From Rubripirellula amarantea (GTDB lineage Bacteria; Planctomycetota; Planctomycetia; Pirellulales; Pirellulaceae), in contig NZ_SJPI01000001.1 of the NCBI RefSeq assembly GCF_007859865.1, forward strand, positions 1,984,001 through 2,048,000: a stretch of 64,000 nucleotides of DNA, written 5' to 3'. A model generated the notes under the pieces. That model saw only the letters and a program-made list of their open reading frames with translations, was not told where the DNA came from and did not search any database. The position numbers were made by a program, and so were the translations under genes. This document shows positions 44,877 to 53,401 of this stretch, in pieces; the stretch's first letter is position 1, and every line of letters starts with the position of its first letter.

Positions 44877-46448
44877 GTGACTGATGTTGTCCCTATTCGC
44901 ACCGCCATCATCAGCGTTAGTGATAAGCTTGGCCTAGCAGACTTAGCCGCTGGTTTGCAGGCTGCAGGCGTTGAAATCTATAGCACCGGCGGTACACGTC
45001 GTCACTTGGAACAATCCGGCATCGATGTCTTGGACGTTGCCGAATACACGGGGTTTCCCGAAATGCTAGATGGCCGGGTGAAAACTCTGCACCCGAAGAT
45101 CTTCGGCGGAATTCTAGCGATTCGCGATCGTGATGATCACATGGACGCGATCGAAGAACACGGAATCGTGCCGTTTGATTTGGTCGTTGTAAATCTGTAC
45201 CCGTTCGCAGCAACCGCATCGCGTCCGGGAGCTACTCGTGAAGAATGTGTAGAGCAGATTGACATCGGCGGGCCATCTTTGGTCCGCGCTGCCGCTAAGA
45301 ATCATGGGGATGTTGCGGTCGCGACAAGCCCCGAGCAGTACGGCGAAATATTGGCTCAGCTTGATCAAACCAAAGGAACCACGATCGAGCTGCGTGAACA
45401 ACTAGCCGCTGAGGCTTTTGATCACACAGCCGGATACGATCGCGCGATCGCCGACTTCATGCGAGGTGACACGATCGGCGGCGAGTTCCCGACCAGCTTG
45501 AACTTGTCGCTACGTCGGAAGACACAATTGCGATACGGTGAAAACCCGCATCAACGTGCCGCTGTTTACGTTGACCCTACTGATCGTTCGGCGAACCTCG
45601 TCTCGGCACGCCAGATCAGTGGCAAGGAACTATCCTACAACAACCTGTTGGACCTTGATTCGGCACTTGAGATTGTTCGTGGTTTTGGAAGCCCCGCCGT
45701 TTCGGTGATGAAGCACAACAACCCGTGCGGAGCAGCCACCGACTCGTCATTGGCGGTCGCGTGTCAAAAGGCTCTCGATGGCGATCCGCTTAGTGCCTTT
45801 GGCAGCGTGATTGGATTCAATCGAACCGTTGACCGAGCAACCGCAGAATTGCTTTGCGAACCAGGCTTGTTTATCGAAGCGATCGTTGCTCCGGACTTCC
45901 AAGCCGAAGCCGTGGGGCTTTTGACGACAAAACCTCGATGGAGTGAGAACGTTCGTTTGATGCAGGTTGGTCGTTTGGATCTGCCGCAATCACCTATCCA
46001 GCGCCGATTCATTAGCGGTGGAATGTTGGTGCAAGACGCCGACCGGATGACAAGTTCACCGTTGCAGTGGAAAACCGTCACCAAGACGAAGGTCGATGAC
46101 GATCTTTGGGACGATATTGCCTTTGCTTGGGAAATGGTTCGGCACGTCAAGAGCAACGCGATTGTCCTTGCCAAGGACACCTCGTTGATCGGCGTGGGTG
46201 CAGGACAAATGAGCCGAGTCGATAGCGTTGAAATTTCGATCGATAAGGCCGGTGATCGTGCCGATGGAAGCGTACTCGCTTCCGATGCGTTCTTCCCTTT
46301 TCCTGATTCCATTGAAGCCGCTGCTGACGCCGGTGTGATTGCTATTATCCAGCCCGGCGGTTCGCGGCGTGATAACGAAGTGATCGAAGCTTGCGACAAG
46401 CATGAGATTCCGTTAGTGCTGACCGGACGCCGGCACTTCAAGCACTAG
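44877..46448 (+). CDS. purH: Bifunctional AICAR transformylase / IMP cyclohydrolase
   Basis: PurH carries out the last two steps of IMP synthesis. The N-terminal cyclohydrolase domain (about 5-200) begins RTAIISVSDKLGLADLA and includes STGGTRRHLE and DGRVKTLHPKIFGGIL. The C-terminal transformylase domain has the KHNNPCG motif with the catalytic lysine and histidine. The length of 523 residues is standard. The start is a GTG at 44877 with only a weak ribosome-binding site; a 70-codon frame from a TTG at 44668 ends overlapping it (GTGA) but is doubtful. trpC follows 12 bases downstream. Confidence 0.96.
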   Translation: MTDVVPIRTAIISVSDKLGLADLAAGLQAAGVEIYSTGGTRRHLEQSGIDVLDVAEYTGFPEMLDGRVKTLHPKIFGGILAIRDRDDHMDAIEEHGIVPFDLVVVNLYPFAATASRPGATREECVEQIDIGGPSLVRAAAKNHGDVAVATSPEQYGEILAQLDQTKGTTIELREQLAAEAFDHTAGYDRAIADFMRGDTIGGEFPTSLNLSLRRKTQLRYGENPHQRAAVYVDPTDRSANLVSARQISGKELSYNNLLDLDSALEIVRGFGSPAVSVMKHNNPCGAATDSSLAVACQKALDGDPLSAFGSVIGFNRTVDRATAELLCEPGLFIEAIVAPDFQAEAVGLLTTKPRWSENVRLMQVGRLDLPQSPIQRRFISGGMLVQDADRMTSSPLQWKTVTKTKVDDDLWDDIAFAWEMVRHVKSNAIVLAKDTSLIGVGAGQMSRVDSVEISIDKAGDRADGSVLASDAFFPFPDSIEAAADAGVIAIIQPGGSRRDNEVIEACDKHEIPLVLTGRRHFKH

Positions 46449-46460
46449 GCCTATCCGCAG

Positions 46461-47249
46461 ATGACCATTCTCGATGACATCTTGGTTCGCACTCGCGAAA
46501 CCATTGCTGCGGATCAAGCCTCGGTTTCAGCGAATGAACTCGAAGCGTTAGTCGTTGATCTTCCATCGACTCGCGATTTCGTAGCCGCGCTCGCTGCCGG
46601 TGATGAAGTTCAGTTGATTGCCGAAGTAAAAAAAGCGAGTCCGTCGGCTGGTTTGATTCGCGAAGATTTCGATCCAGCAACATTGGCCCAGGCATATCGC
46701 GATGGCGGTGCGGCTTGTTTGAGTGTGTTGACCGACGAACCGTTCTTTCAGGGTTCGTTGGAATACTTGAAGCAAGTCAGGGCAGCGGTTGATTTGCCGC
46801 TGCTTCGCAAAGACTTTATCGTCGACCGGTATCAGCTCCTGCAGGCACGAGCGGCCGGTGCCGATTGCGTGCTGTTGATAGCCGAATGCTTGACCCCAAG
46901 CGAGTTGGTTGAACTGCATGATCAAGCGGCGGAATTGGGCATGGCAACGCTTATTGAACTGTTCGAGCCGAGTAATCTAGATGCCGTTTTGGCGACGGGA
47001 ACTCGGTTGGTGGGCGTGAACAATCGTGATTTGCGGACTTTCAAAACAACCCTTGAACATACGCTGAACCTGCGTCCCTTGATTCCAGAGGATCGGCTTG
47101 TCGTTGGCGAGAGCGGGATTCGTACGCATGAGGATGTTATTCGCCTGGGCCAAGGTGGCGTGAAGGCGATTTTGGTGGGCGAGTCGCTGATGCGTCAGCC
47201 TAATGTGACCGTGGCGACCAAGCGGCTGCTTGGAATGGCGGTTGATTGA
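46461..47249 (+). CDS. trpC: Indole-3-glycerol phosphate synthase
   Basis: TrpC makes the indole ring of tryptophan from CdRP. The 262-residue barrel has LIAEVKKASPSAGLI with the catalytic lysine and glutamate of the E-x-K-x-x-S-P-S motif, LLRKDFIVDRYQ with the second lysine, LLIAECL, VGVNNRDLRTF and VGESGI near the phosphate-binding end. It is monofunctional, not fused to TrpF. It lies 12 bases after purH and is probably in the same transcript; no other trp gene is in the window. Confidence 0.95.
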   Translation: MTILDDILVRTRETIAADQASVSANELEALVVDLPSTRDFVAALAAGDEVQLIAEVKKASPSAGLIREDFDPATLAQAYRDGGAACLSVLTDEPFFQGSLEYLKQVRAAVDLPLLRKDFIVDRYQLLQARAAGADCVLLIAECLTPSELVELHDQAAELGMATLIELFEPSNLDAVLATGTRLVGVNNRDLRTFKTTLEHTLNLRPLIPEDRLVVGESGIRTHEDVIRLGQGGVKAILVGESLMRQPNVTVATKRLLGMAVD

Positions 47250-47469
47250 ACTAGGATCGTAGGCTGCAACAACAGGATCTCGCTGGCAAATTGTCGTTCC
47301 GGCTTGATTCGGTGTGTTCTTGCCTGCTGCGTCAACCTTTCTACGGGTTCACCGTTTAGCACGTTGTCTCAACATCCTTTTCGGTTCTTTATTGCCAGTG
47401 TCTTCATCACACTCAACCGCTCAAGCCCCACCGAATCGAGCGAAACCGGATCAGGAATCGCCAGATCAG

Positions 47470-48798
47470 ATGTCATGCATAGAACGTCAACGCTTCACGC
47501 TTGGTCATCGACTTGGCGCGATGATCGCGATCGGCATTTTTGTCTTCGGCGTGGGGCTGACGATTGCTCGAATTGGTATCCAGTACCAAACTCCGGGACC
47601 GTTTGACCACGATTCCCAAGGGCTCTGCGACTTTCATAACGGATTGTACTTTCCGACAATCGCTTTGCTGAAGGGATTGAGTCCCTACGGAGCCGAGTAT
47701 GCCGCGTCGTATCCGGTCGCTAGGCAGATTCCGTTCTTCTCACCATCAATCCTGGTGCTGCATGCTCCTTTCGCGATGATGCCGCTTACCGTGGCCGAGG
47801 TCACGTTTGTTAGTTTGTCGGTGATCATGTTGTTGGCGATTGCCGGTCTGGTGGTTCGCTCGATCGATACACCGATCCGAGTGGACTACGTGTTCGCGAT
47901 CGCTGCGTTGACGGTTTTTTCGCGTGGCGGCCACATCACGTTGTTCGATGGTTACTTCACGTTCGAGTTGATCTTGGCCACGTTCGCGGCGATTCACTAT
48001 GGCAAGACCAAACCTTGGTTAGCAGCAATCGCGCTGGCTGTGGTATCAGCGAAACCAACTTACATCTTGCCGTTAGGTTTTTTGTTACTGTTCCGAGGAA
48101 ACGTTAGGGCGATTGTCCTTGGAGCGATCCTAAGCGTTGTTACCACGCTTGGACCAATGTTATGGTTGGCTCATCATGAAGGCGGCGGTGATATGGTTCA
48201 CGGTATCGAAACTCTGGTGGACCAAATTTCACAGGCTCAAGAAATCCATCGAGCCGACCAGGACGAATCGCCCATCCATTCGTGGACTCGAATCGACCTG
48301 CTCGCCGTCATTGCGAAATGGACTGGCGATGATCCCAAGGAAGCACTGCATTTGATCGTGATGGGAATCGTGCTTGCACCGGTGTTGTTCTTGCTCAATC
48401 GCCGACGTCGTCAAGGAATCGACGACGGGCTTACCGGTTTGACAGGAGCTTTGATTCTGACGGCGATGTTAGTGAGCCTCTATCATCAATCTTACGACTC
48501 GATGTTGATGGTGGCCCCGATCGCTGGCTTGGTGCTGGGAGCTAATGGGTTCTGGCGTCAATTCGACCACAGGACACGATTCTTGGTTGCCGCGCTAATG
48601 CTTTTACCGCTCTACAATTACTTCTCCACGCGAAGTTTGATTCGAATTTTGGATGGCGGGGAGGTAATGACCCGGATTTTCACGAGTCTCAATGGAGTGT
48701 CGTTGGCCATTTTGCTCGTGATTTTGCTGGTTTTAGGGCTCCGCTACACCGGTTCCCCTAATAGGACCCGGTTCGGCGACCAAGCTCGGGCTGCCTGA
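47470..48798 (+). CDS. Polytopic glycosyltransferase, GT87/GT-C type (DUF2029)
   Basis: The protein has about 10 hydrophobic helices and a long first extracytoplasmic loop (GPFDHDSQGLCDFHNGLYFPTIALLKGLSPYGAEY) rich in acidic residues and aromatics, as in the polyprenyl-phosphate-mannose-dependent GT87 family; the acidic pair in this loop is the likely catalytic region. I chose the ATG at 47470 because the first helix follows shortly; the frame is open to a GTG at 47314, which would add 52 less typical residues. It opens a cluster with a GT2 enzyme and an FAD oxidoreductase, pointing to envelope glycan synthesis. Confidence 0.8.
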   Translation: MSCIERQRFTLGHRLGAMIAIGIFVFGVGLTIARIGIQYQTPGPFDHDSQGLCDFHNGLYFPTIALLKGLSPYGAEYAASYPVARQIPFFSPSILVLHAPFAMMPLTVAEVTFVSLSVIMLLAIAGLVVRSIDTPIRVDYVFAIAALTVFSRGGHITLFDGYFTFELILATFAAIHYGKTKPWLAAIALAVVSAKPTYILPLGFLLLFRGNVRAIVLGAILSVVTTLGPMLWLAHHEGGGDMVHGIETLVDQISQAQEIHRADQDESPIHSWTRIDLLAVIAKWTGDDPKEALHLIVMGIVLAPVLFLLNRRRRQGIDDGLTGLTGALILTAMLVSLYHQSYDSMLMVAPIAGLVLGANGFWRQFDHRTRFLVAALMLLPLYNYFSTRSLIRILDGGEVMTRIFTSLNGVSLAILLVILLVLGLRYTGSPNRTRFGDQARAA

Positions 48799-48906
48799 GT
48801 CGTCTTGGATCTCACGTGTGTGGAAATCGTTATAAAACTCACCAATTGCGCATCTTGTGGAATCCGGAGCGTCGGATAACACTAGTGTACAGTCGGCTGG
48901 CGGATC

Positions 48907-49800
48907 ATGATCTTCTTGCAGACTTCATTTGCAAGAGAACCTGCTGCCAAGAAATGCACCGTGATGGAACCCATCAACCAACAATCATCCACTGAATCGT
49001 CGATTAGCAATACGAGTACTTCGGTTGTCGAATCCCGCGATTCCATTCGCTTTCGCCCCTCCAAAGTCTTCATGGCGCTTCCAGCGTACAACGAAGAGGA
49101 GGCGCTGCCTGAACTGTTAGAGCGGATCGGTGAAGCGTTCGCTGACAGCAACATTCCGTACGAAGTCATCGTGGTTGATGATGGCAGCAAGGACGACACG
49201 GCAAAAATCGTTTCGCAGATGTCATTCCAAATGCCGATCCATTTGGTGCAGCATCAAGTGAACCAAGGTCTCGGTGTTACGATCCGTGATGGACTTCGTG
49301 AAGCCGTTGATCGCTGTGGTGCACGCGACATCATTGTCACGATGGACGCTGACAATACTCATCCGCCTGGATTGATTGAACGAATGGTTCAACAAATTCA
49401 TGAAGGTTGCGATGTTGTGATCGCTTCACGTTTTCAACCTGGGGCTCGGGTCGTAGGCGTGCCGGTTGAACGTCACTTTTTAAGCATCGGCGCTCGAGCA
49501 TTGTTCACGTTATTGTTTCCGACTAAGGGTGTTCGCGACTACACGTCCGGTTACCGTGCTTACAAAGCATCCGTGATCCAGCAGGCATTCGCTGAGCACG
49601 GCGACAACTTTGTTGGCGAAACAGGGTTTTCGTGTATGGCAGACATCTTGTTGAAGTTACGAAAGCAAGGCGTCTTGTTTGGTGAGGCTCCGCTTCGACT
49701 GCGATACGACCAAAAGGGTGGCGCAAGTAAGATGCAGGTCTTCCGTACGATTTGGTTGACGTTGAAATTGCTTGGTCGTCATCGCACAGGCGTTAAGTAG
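48907..49800 (+). CDS. Family 2 glycosyltransferase (polyprenyl-phosphate sugar transferase-like)
   Basis: The GT-A fold starts at VFMALPAYNEEEALPELLERIGEAF, with VIVVDDGSKDDTAKI for nucleotide binding, VNQGLGVTIRDGLREA, and the DxD-like TMDADNTHPPGLIERM metal site, as in dolichol/polyprenyl phosphate mannosyltransferases. The conserved DYTSGYRAY block and a basic C-terminus follow. One hydrophobic stretch (HFLSIGARALFTLLF) may touch the membrane. The ATG at 48907 gives a long leader; the ATG at 48964 is an equal candidate. It could make the lipid-linked donor for the GT87 enzyme encoded upstream. The next gene starts 2 bases after its stop. Confidence 0.88.
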   Translation: MIFLQTSFAREPAAKKCTVMEPINQQSSTESSISNTSTSVVESRDSIRFRPSKVFMALPAYNEEEALPELLERIGEAFADSNIPYEVIVVDDGSKDDTAKIVSQMSFQMPIHLVQHQVNQGLGVTIRDGLREAVDRCGARDIIVTMDADNTHPPGLIERMVQQIHEGCDVVIASRFQPGARVVGVPVERHFLSIGARALFTLLFPTKGVRDYTSGYRAYKASVIQQAFAEHGDNFVGETGFSCMADILLKLRKQGVLFGEAPLRLRYDQKGGASKMQVFRTIWLTLKLLGRHRTGVK

Positions 49801-49802
49801 TC

Positions 49803-51245
49803 GTGTCGAGCTCAAACCAAACTCAATTTCCGGCGGGTGAATCTGCGCCGCGGAAGTCATGGTTAGTTGTGGGTGGGGGCGTGATGGGACTCAAGATCGC
49901 CCGTGATCTGAATGCTCGTGGTCAAGACGTCACCATCGCTGAAGCGGCACCCAAGTTCGGTGGTCTTACCAGCGCGTGGAAGCTTAGCAGCGGTTCCGAC
50001 AATCAAGAGGTCACTTGGGACCGCTACTATCACGTGACGCTGCTGAGTGATTCCAAATTGCGTGAGCAGCTAGCAGAGATCGGTCTCGAGAAAGAGATCG
50101 ATTGGGTCGAGACCAAGACTGGTTTCTACAGTGGTGGAAAACTGCTTTCGATGAGCAACACGGCGGAGTTCTTGCGATTCCCGCCGTTGTCGATGATCGA
50201 GCGGTTACGGCTCGGCGGAACCATCTTCTACGCTTCGAAGATCAAGAATTGGCGTCGACTTGAAGGCTTATCCGTCGAAAAGTGGCTTCGTCGCTGGTCG
50301 GGAAATGGAGCTTTCGAAAAGGTCTGGCTTCCGCTGTTGAAAGCGAAATTGGGGGAAGCCTACAAGCAGACATCGGCTGCCTTCATCTGGGCCCACACTG
50401 CTCGAATGTATAAAGCGCGTCGAAGCGGTGCGAAAAAGGAAATGTTTGGCTACGTGCCTGGGGGATACGCTCGAATTTTGGATCGTTGGACAAGCGATCT
50501 ATCAGAAAAAGGTGTGCGCCTATTGGCAGGCCACCCGGTGCAAAGCATTCGCAAGGTCGACGACGGATCGACGATGCTTGAAGTCGACTTCGGCGATGGC
50601 CGTGTTGAGACGTTTGACAATGTCGTATCCACGATTGCTTCGCCGCTAATCGCTCGTAGTTGCGAAGAGCTGACACAAGACGAAAAGCAAAAGTTGGAAG
50701 CGATTCGCTACCTCGGTGTCGTTTGTGCATCGATGTTGCTCAAGAAATCGATCAGCCCGTACTACGTCACCAACATTACCGATACTTGGGTGCCGTTAAC
50801 CGCAGTGATCGAGATGTCTACGATCGTGAACCCGGAAACCCAACTAGATGGAAACCATTTGGTCTATTTGCCGAAGTATCTACCCGATGACCATGAAGGG
50901 TTGAACGAAAGCGACGAAGACTATCAAGAGAAGTGCTTGTCGACGCTCGAGAAAATGTACGATCATTTCTCACGAGACAACGTGTTGGACTTCAAGGTGG
51001 CGCGAGCCAAGTATGTTGCGGCATTAGCGACGATCGATTACAGCACTCGTTTGCCACCTATCGTGACGAGCGTGCCAGGCTTCTATGCTCTTAATTCGGC
51101 ACACATTTTAGAAGGCAACCTGAACGTGAATGAGACGATCACGCTCGGTGAAGACAAGTTGAGCCAGGAGGTTTGGCCCAACTTTCTAAGTCGCTGTAAC
51201 GAAGTAGCGAAATCCAACTCTAGTGATCTCGTCGCATCGGCCTAG
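49803..51245 (+). CDS. FAD-dependent amine oxidase/protoporphyrinogen oxidase-like oxidoreductase
   Basis: The 480-residue protein begins with a Rossmann dinucleotide-binding motif, WLVVGGGVMGLKIARDLNARGQDVT (GxGxxG variant), followed by EAAPKFGGLTSAWKL, as in the NAD(P)-binding amine oxidase and UDP-galactopyranose mutase-like superfamily. The C-terminal FAD-contacting block PGFYALNSAHILEGNLNVNETI is present. The start is GTG at 49803, 2 bases after the GT2 stop, so the two are coupled. Such GT2-FAD pairs suggest a modified sugar or lipid in the envelope, but the substrate is unknown. Confidence 0.85.
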   Translation: MSSSNQTQFPAGESAPRKSWLVVGGGVMGLKIARDLNARGQDVTIAEAAPKFGGLTSAWKLSSGSDNQEVTWDRYYHVTLLSDSKLREQLAEIGLEKEIDWVETKTGFYSGGKLLSMSNTAEFLRFPPLSMIERLRLGGTIFYASKIKNWRRLEGLSVEKWLRRWSGNGAFEKVWLPLLKAKLGEAYKQTSAAFIWAHTARMYKARRSGAKKEMFGYVPGGYARILDRWTSDLSEKGVRLLAGHPVQSIRKVDDGSTMLEVDFGDGRVETFDNVVSTIASPLIARSCEELTQDEKQKLEAIRYLGVVCASMLLKKSISPYYVTNITDTWVPLTAVIEMSTIVNPETQLDGNHLVYLPKYLPDDHEGLNESDEDYQEKCLSTLEKMYDHFSRDNVLDFKVARAKYVAALATIDYSTRLPPIVTSVPGFYALNSAHILEGNLNVNETITLGEDKLSQEVWPNFLSRCNEVAKSNSSDLVASA

Positions 51246-51262
51246 TCTTCACGAAGGACTTG

Positions 51263-52084
51263 CTAACGCCGCCCACCACCGAACACGCGTCTGAGGGCGT
51301 CTTCGGCTGCTTGCTGTGAGGTGGCGGTTCCAAATTTGCGAAGGTGTTCAGGTAGTTTGCCGAAGCGCTCCTTCGTCTTGGGTTCGTCATCGGACTCGAT
51401 GTCGTCAGGTTTGACATCGTTGATTTTGGCATCCTTGACGCGCTCCCCGATGGCCTCATCCACCGTTTCGTCGGTCGGTAGTATTTCGGCAACGGTATCA
51501 ACCGTCCTGTCGCTTGGTCCGCTTCCGTGGGTTGGCGGGGTTTCCAAGGGGGCTTTGTTCTCGATCTCTCGCGATGGCTCGGTAATGTGCTCTGGCGAAT
51601 CGTGTTGCCCCAGCGTAGGAGATTCTCGAATCGGTGACTCTTGAGTGAATTTGGAAAGCTGAACTTCGTTGAGTAACGCATCAAGTTCATCATTGACGGC
51701 AGCCAGCTTCTTTTGTGTTTCAGTGTTGCCAGGTGATGTGGCTTGGGTGTCGCTGCGAGTCTGAGGCTGATTGTCAGAGCGACGGCGAACCGAGACCATG
51801 AATTGTTGTGGCCCAACAACGATAAGGTCGTGATGAAACAGCCGTATGCTCTTGGTCGGCGTCAGTCGATTGCCGTTGACGTAGGTGCCGTTTCGGCTGT
51901 TGAGGTCGCAGATGTAAACACCGTCGTCACGCTGATAGATTTCGCAGTGCCGCCGACTCGCGCGAGAATCGTTGATCGTGAATTGGCAAGACTCGTGGCG
52001 ACCCATCACAAAACGTTCACGATCAACCTTCAAACGGATTTTCTCGCCGTTTTGGTTCTTCAGCGTCAATCGAACTTTCAGCAT
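51263..52084 (-). CDS. FHA-domain protein with disordered acidic tail
   Basis: Residues 1-95 form a forkhead-associated domain that binds phosphothreonine: FVMGRHESCQF with the conserved GR, SRASRRHCEIY with the S-x-x-H, and DLNSRNGTYVNG with the NG motif. The remaining 175 residues are low in hydrophobics and rich in Glu, Asp, Pro and Thr, and end in a basic RRVFGGGRR. It would act as an adaptor of Ser/Thr kinase signalling; no kinase gene is adjacent. It is convergent with the FAD oxidoreductase gene and 230 bases from the diadenylate cyclase gene. Confidence 0.9.
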   Translation of the reverse strand: MLKVRLTLKNQNGEKIRLKVDRERFVMGRHESCQFTINDSRASRRHCEIYQRDDGVYICDLNSRNGTYVNGNRLTPTKSIRLFHHDLIVVGPQQFMVSVRRRSDNQPQTRSDTQATSPGNTETQKKLAAVNDELDALLNEVQLSKFTQESPIRESPTLGQHDSPEHITEPSREIENKAPLETPPTHGSGPSDRTVDTVAEILPTDETVDEAIGERVKDAKINDVKPDDIESDDEPKTKERFGKLPEHLRKFGTATSQQAAEDALRRVFGGGRR

Positions 52085-52314
52085 TAACCGAACCCTAGAT
52101 GCGTGATCCTCCCCGACGAGCCATACGTTAGCGTGACCGAGTGAAGATACCGCTTCGTGGGAATGAAGGTCCCATTTTCGTTTGATGAAGAAGAGGATCT
52201 CGCGAGCAATAGATGCTCTGTGACCGAAAACTCGTCTTGCCGCAACGCAAGTCGGTGTTCAGCGAGTTCGTACGGACAATCACGTTAGGACAACGGTGAT
52301 TGGCGGGCGCCGTA

Positions 52315-53265
52315 CTAGTTCTCGTCGCTGGGGCTGGATTTTGGCGGTTCGAATGCGAATTCTTGCCAGGTTACCGCCTTATCCATCGGTTCGATTCGCA
52401 TGACGAGATTACCGTCCTGGTAGAGTCGGACGGTGCCGGTCGATTGGCTGACAACGATCGAAATTGCTTTCGTCTTCTTCGTGATCGCCGCCGCCGCCCA
52501 GTGCCGAGCACCAAGCCCCTTGGTCATCGTGAGATCTTCATGAGTGACTTCGAGCATCTGACGACTTCGTTCGATCACTCCTTCGCTATTGACGACAAAA
52601 GCACCGTCAAGTTGGGCTACTTCCTTGGCGTCGTCTTGAACCTTGGCGTCGAGCAGGTTCCGGTAGCTTTTGTTGTAACCGCGGAACGGATCGACTCCGC
52701 TGTCGTTACTGTGTTCGAGGACTTTGCGAGTGTCACCGACGACGAATAGCGTTCCGACTGGCTTGCCTTCACGGCCTTCGCGGCCAATTTGAGCTGCCAA
52801 GTCGACGACCATTTTTAAGGTCTGCAACGGCACTCGGCTCTCGATCATTTGCAGGTCGCGACTGGTCAGCCGCCGCATGCGTTCGTCAAGTTGCAGATGG
52901 CTGATCGAATCGAGCCGACCTTGTTGAAACCCGCTGTAGACCGCCACCACTTCGCCGTTGGGTCGGATAAATTCATCAGCAGCAGCTTCTAAGATGGCGT
53001 GCTGAAGGCGTTCCAACAGGGGCGCTTTCTCTTTGTTTAAGGCAATTGGCTTGAGACCGGCCTCTGCGGCGCCTTCCAGGTCGTTGGCTAAGTCAACAGC
53101 CACAATGACGGGCTTGCCCATCTCTGAGGTCATTTCGGCGATGCGTTTCCAATCAGTCGACCCATCTAGCAGCAGCAACAATGCATCGCCACCGAGTTCT
53201 TGGTGCAGCGCGACGGCAGCCATGATGATGGCGGAGTTGTGTTTAGTGAGTCTTTGCGTCGCCAT
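52315..53265 (-). CDS. Diadenylate cyclase of DacZ-like architecture
   Basis: Diadenylate cyclases make c-di-AMP from two ATP. The C-terminal half has the DAC (DisA_N) signatures: AQLDGAFVV with the DGA motif at 220-222, and GLGARHWAAAAITKKT with the RHxAA motif at 254-258, followed by SIVVSQSTGTVRLY. Instead of the membrane helices of CdaA or the DNA-binding part of DisA, the first about 110 residues (SAIIMAAVALHQEL..GGDALLLLLDG..KPVIVAVD) resemble a pyruvate-kinase C-terminal-like domain, the layout known for archaeal DacZ. No membrane helix is visible, so the enzyme should be soluble. No ybbR or glmM neighbour. Confidence 0.85.
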   Translation of the reverse strand: MATQRLTKHNSAIIMAAVALHQELGGDALLLLLDGSTDWKRIAEMTSEMGKPVIVAVDLANDLEGAAEAGLKPIALNKEKAPLLERLQHAILEAAADEFIRPNGEVVAVYSGFQQGRLDSISHLQLDERMRRLTSRDLQMIESRVPLQTLKMVVDLAAQIGREGREGKPVGTLFVVGDTRKVLEHSNDSGVDPFRGYNKSYRNLLDAKVQDDAKEVAQLDGAFVVNSEGVIERSRQMLEVTHEDLTMTKGLGARHWAAAAITKKTKAISIVVSQSTGTVRLYQDGNLVMRIEPMDKAVTWQEFAFEPPKSSPSDEN

Positions 53266-53401
53266 CGAGTAGCTTGGTTCACATAGTGGAAGTCATGCCA
53301 AGTTGAGTGCATGTTTTAGCCCATTTTCGCTCAATCGCCCAGGCTTTGCGGCTGGTGATTGCCCACATTAGCCGAGAATAGAAGCGAAACGAGCTCCGGT
53401 A

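Noticed and set aside
44668-44880. 70-codon frame ending over the purH start codon
   Set aside because: The GTGA overlap would suit translational coupling, but the start would be a TTG without a ribosome-binding site and the residue pattern is not protein-like. Kept only as a remote possibility.
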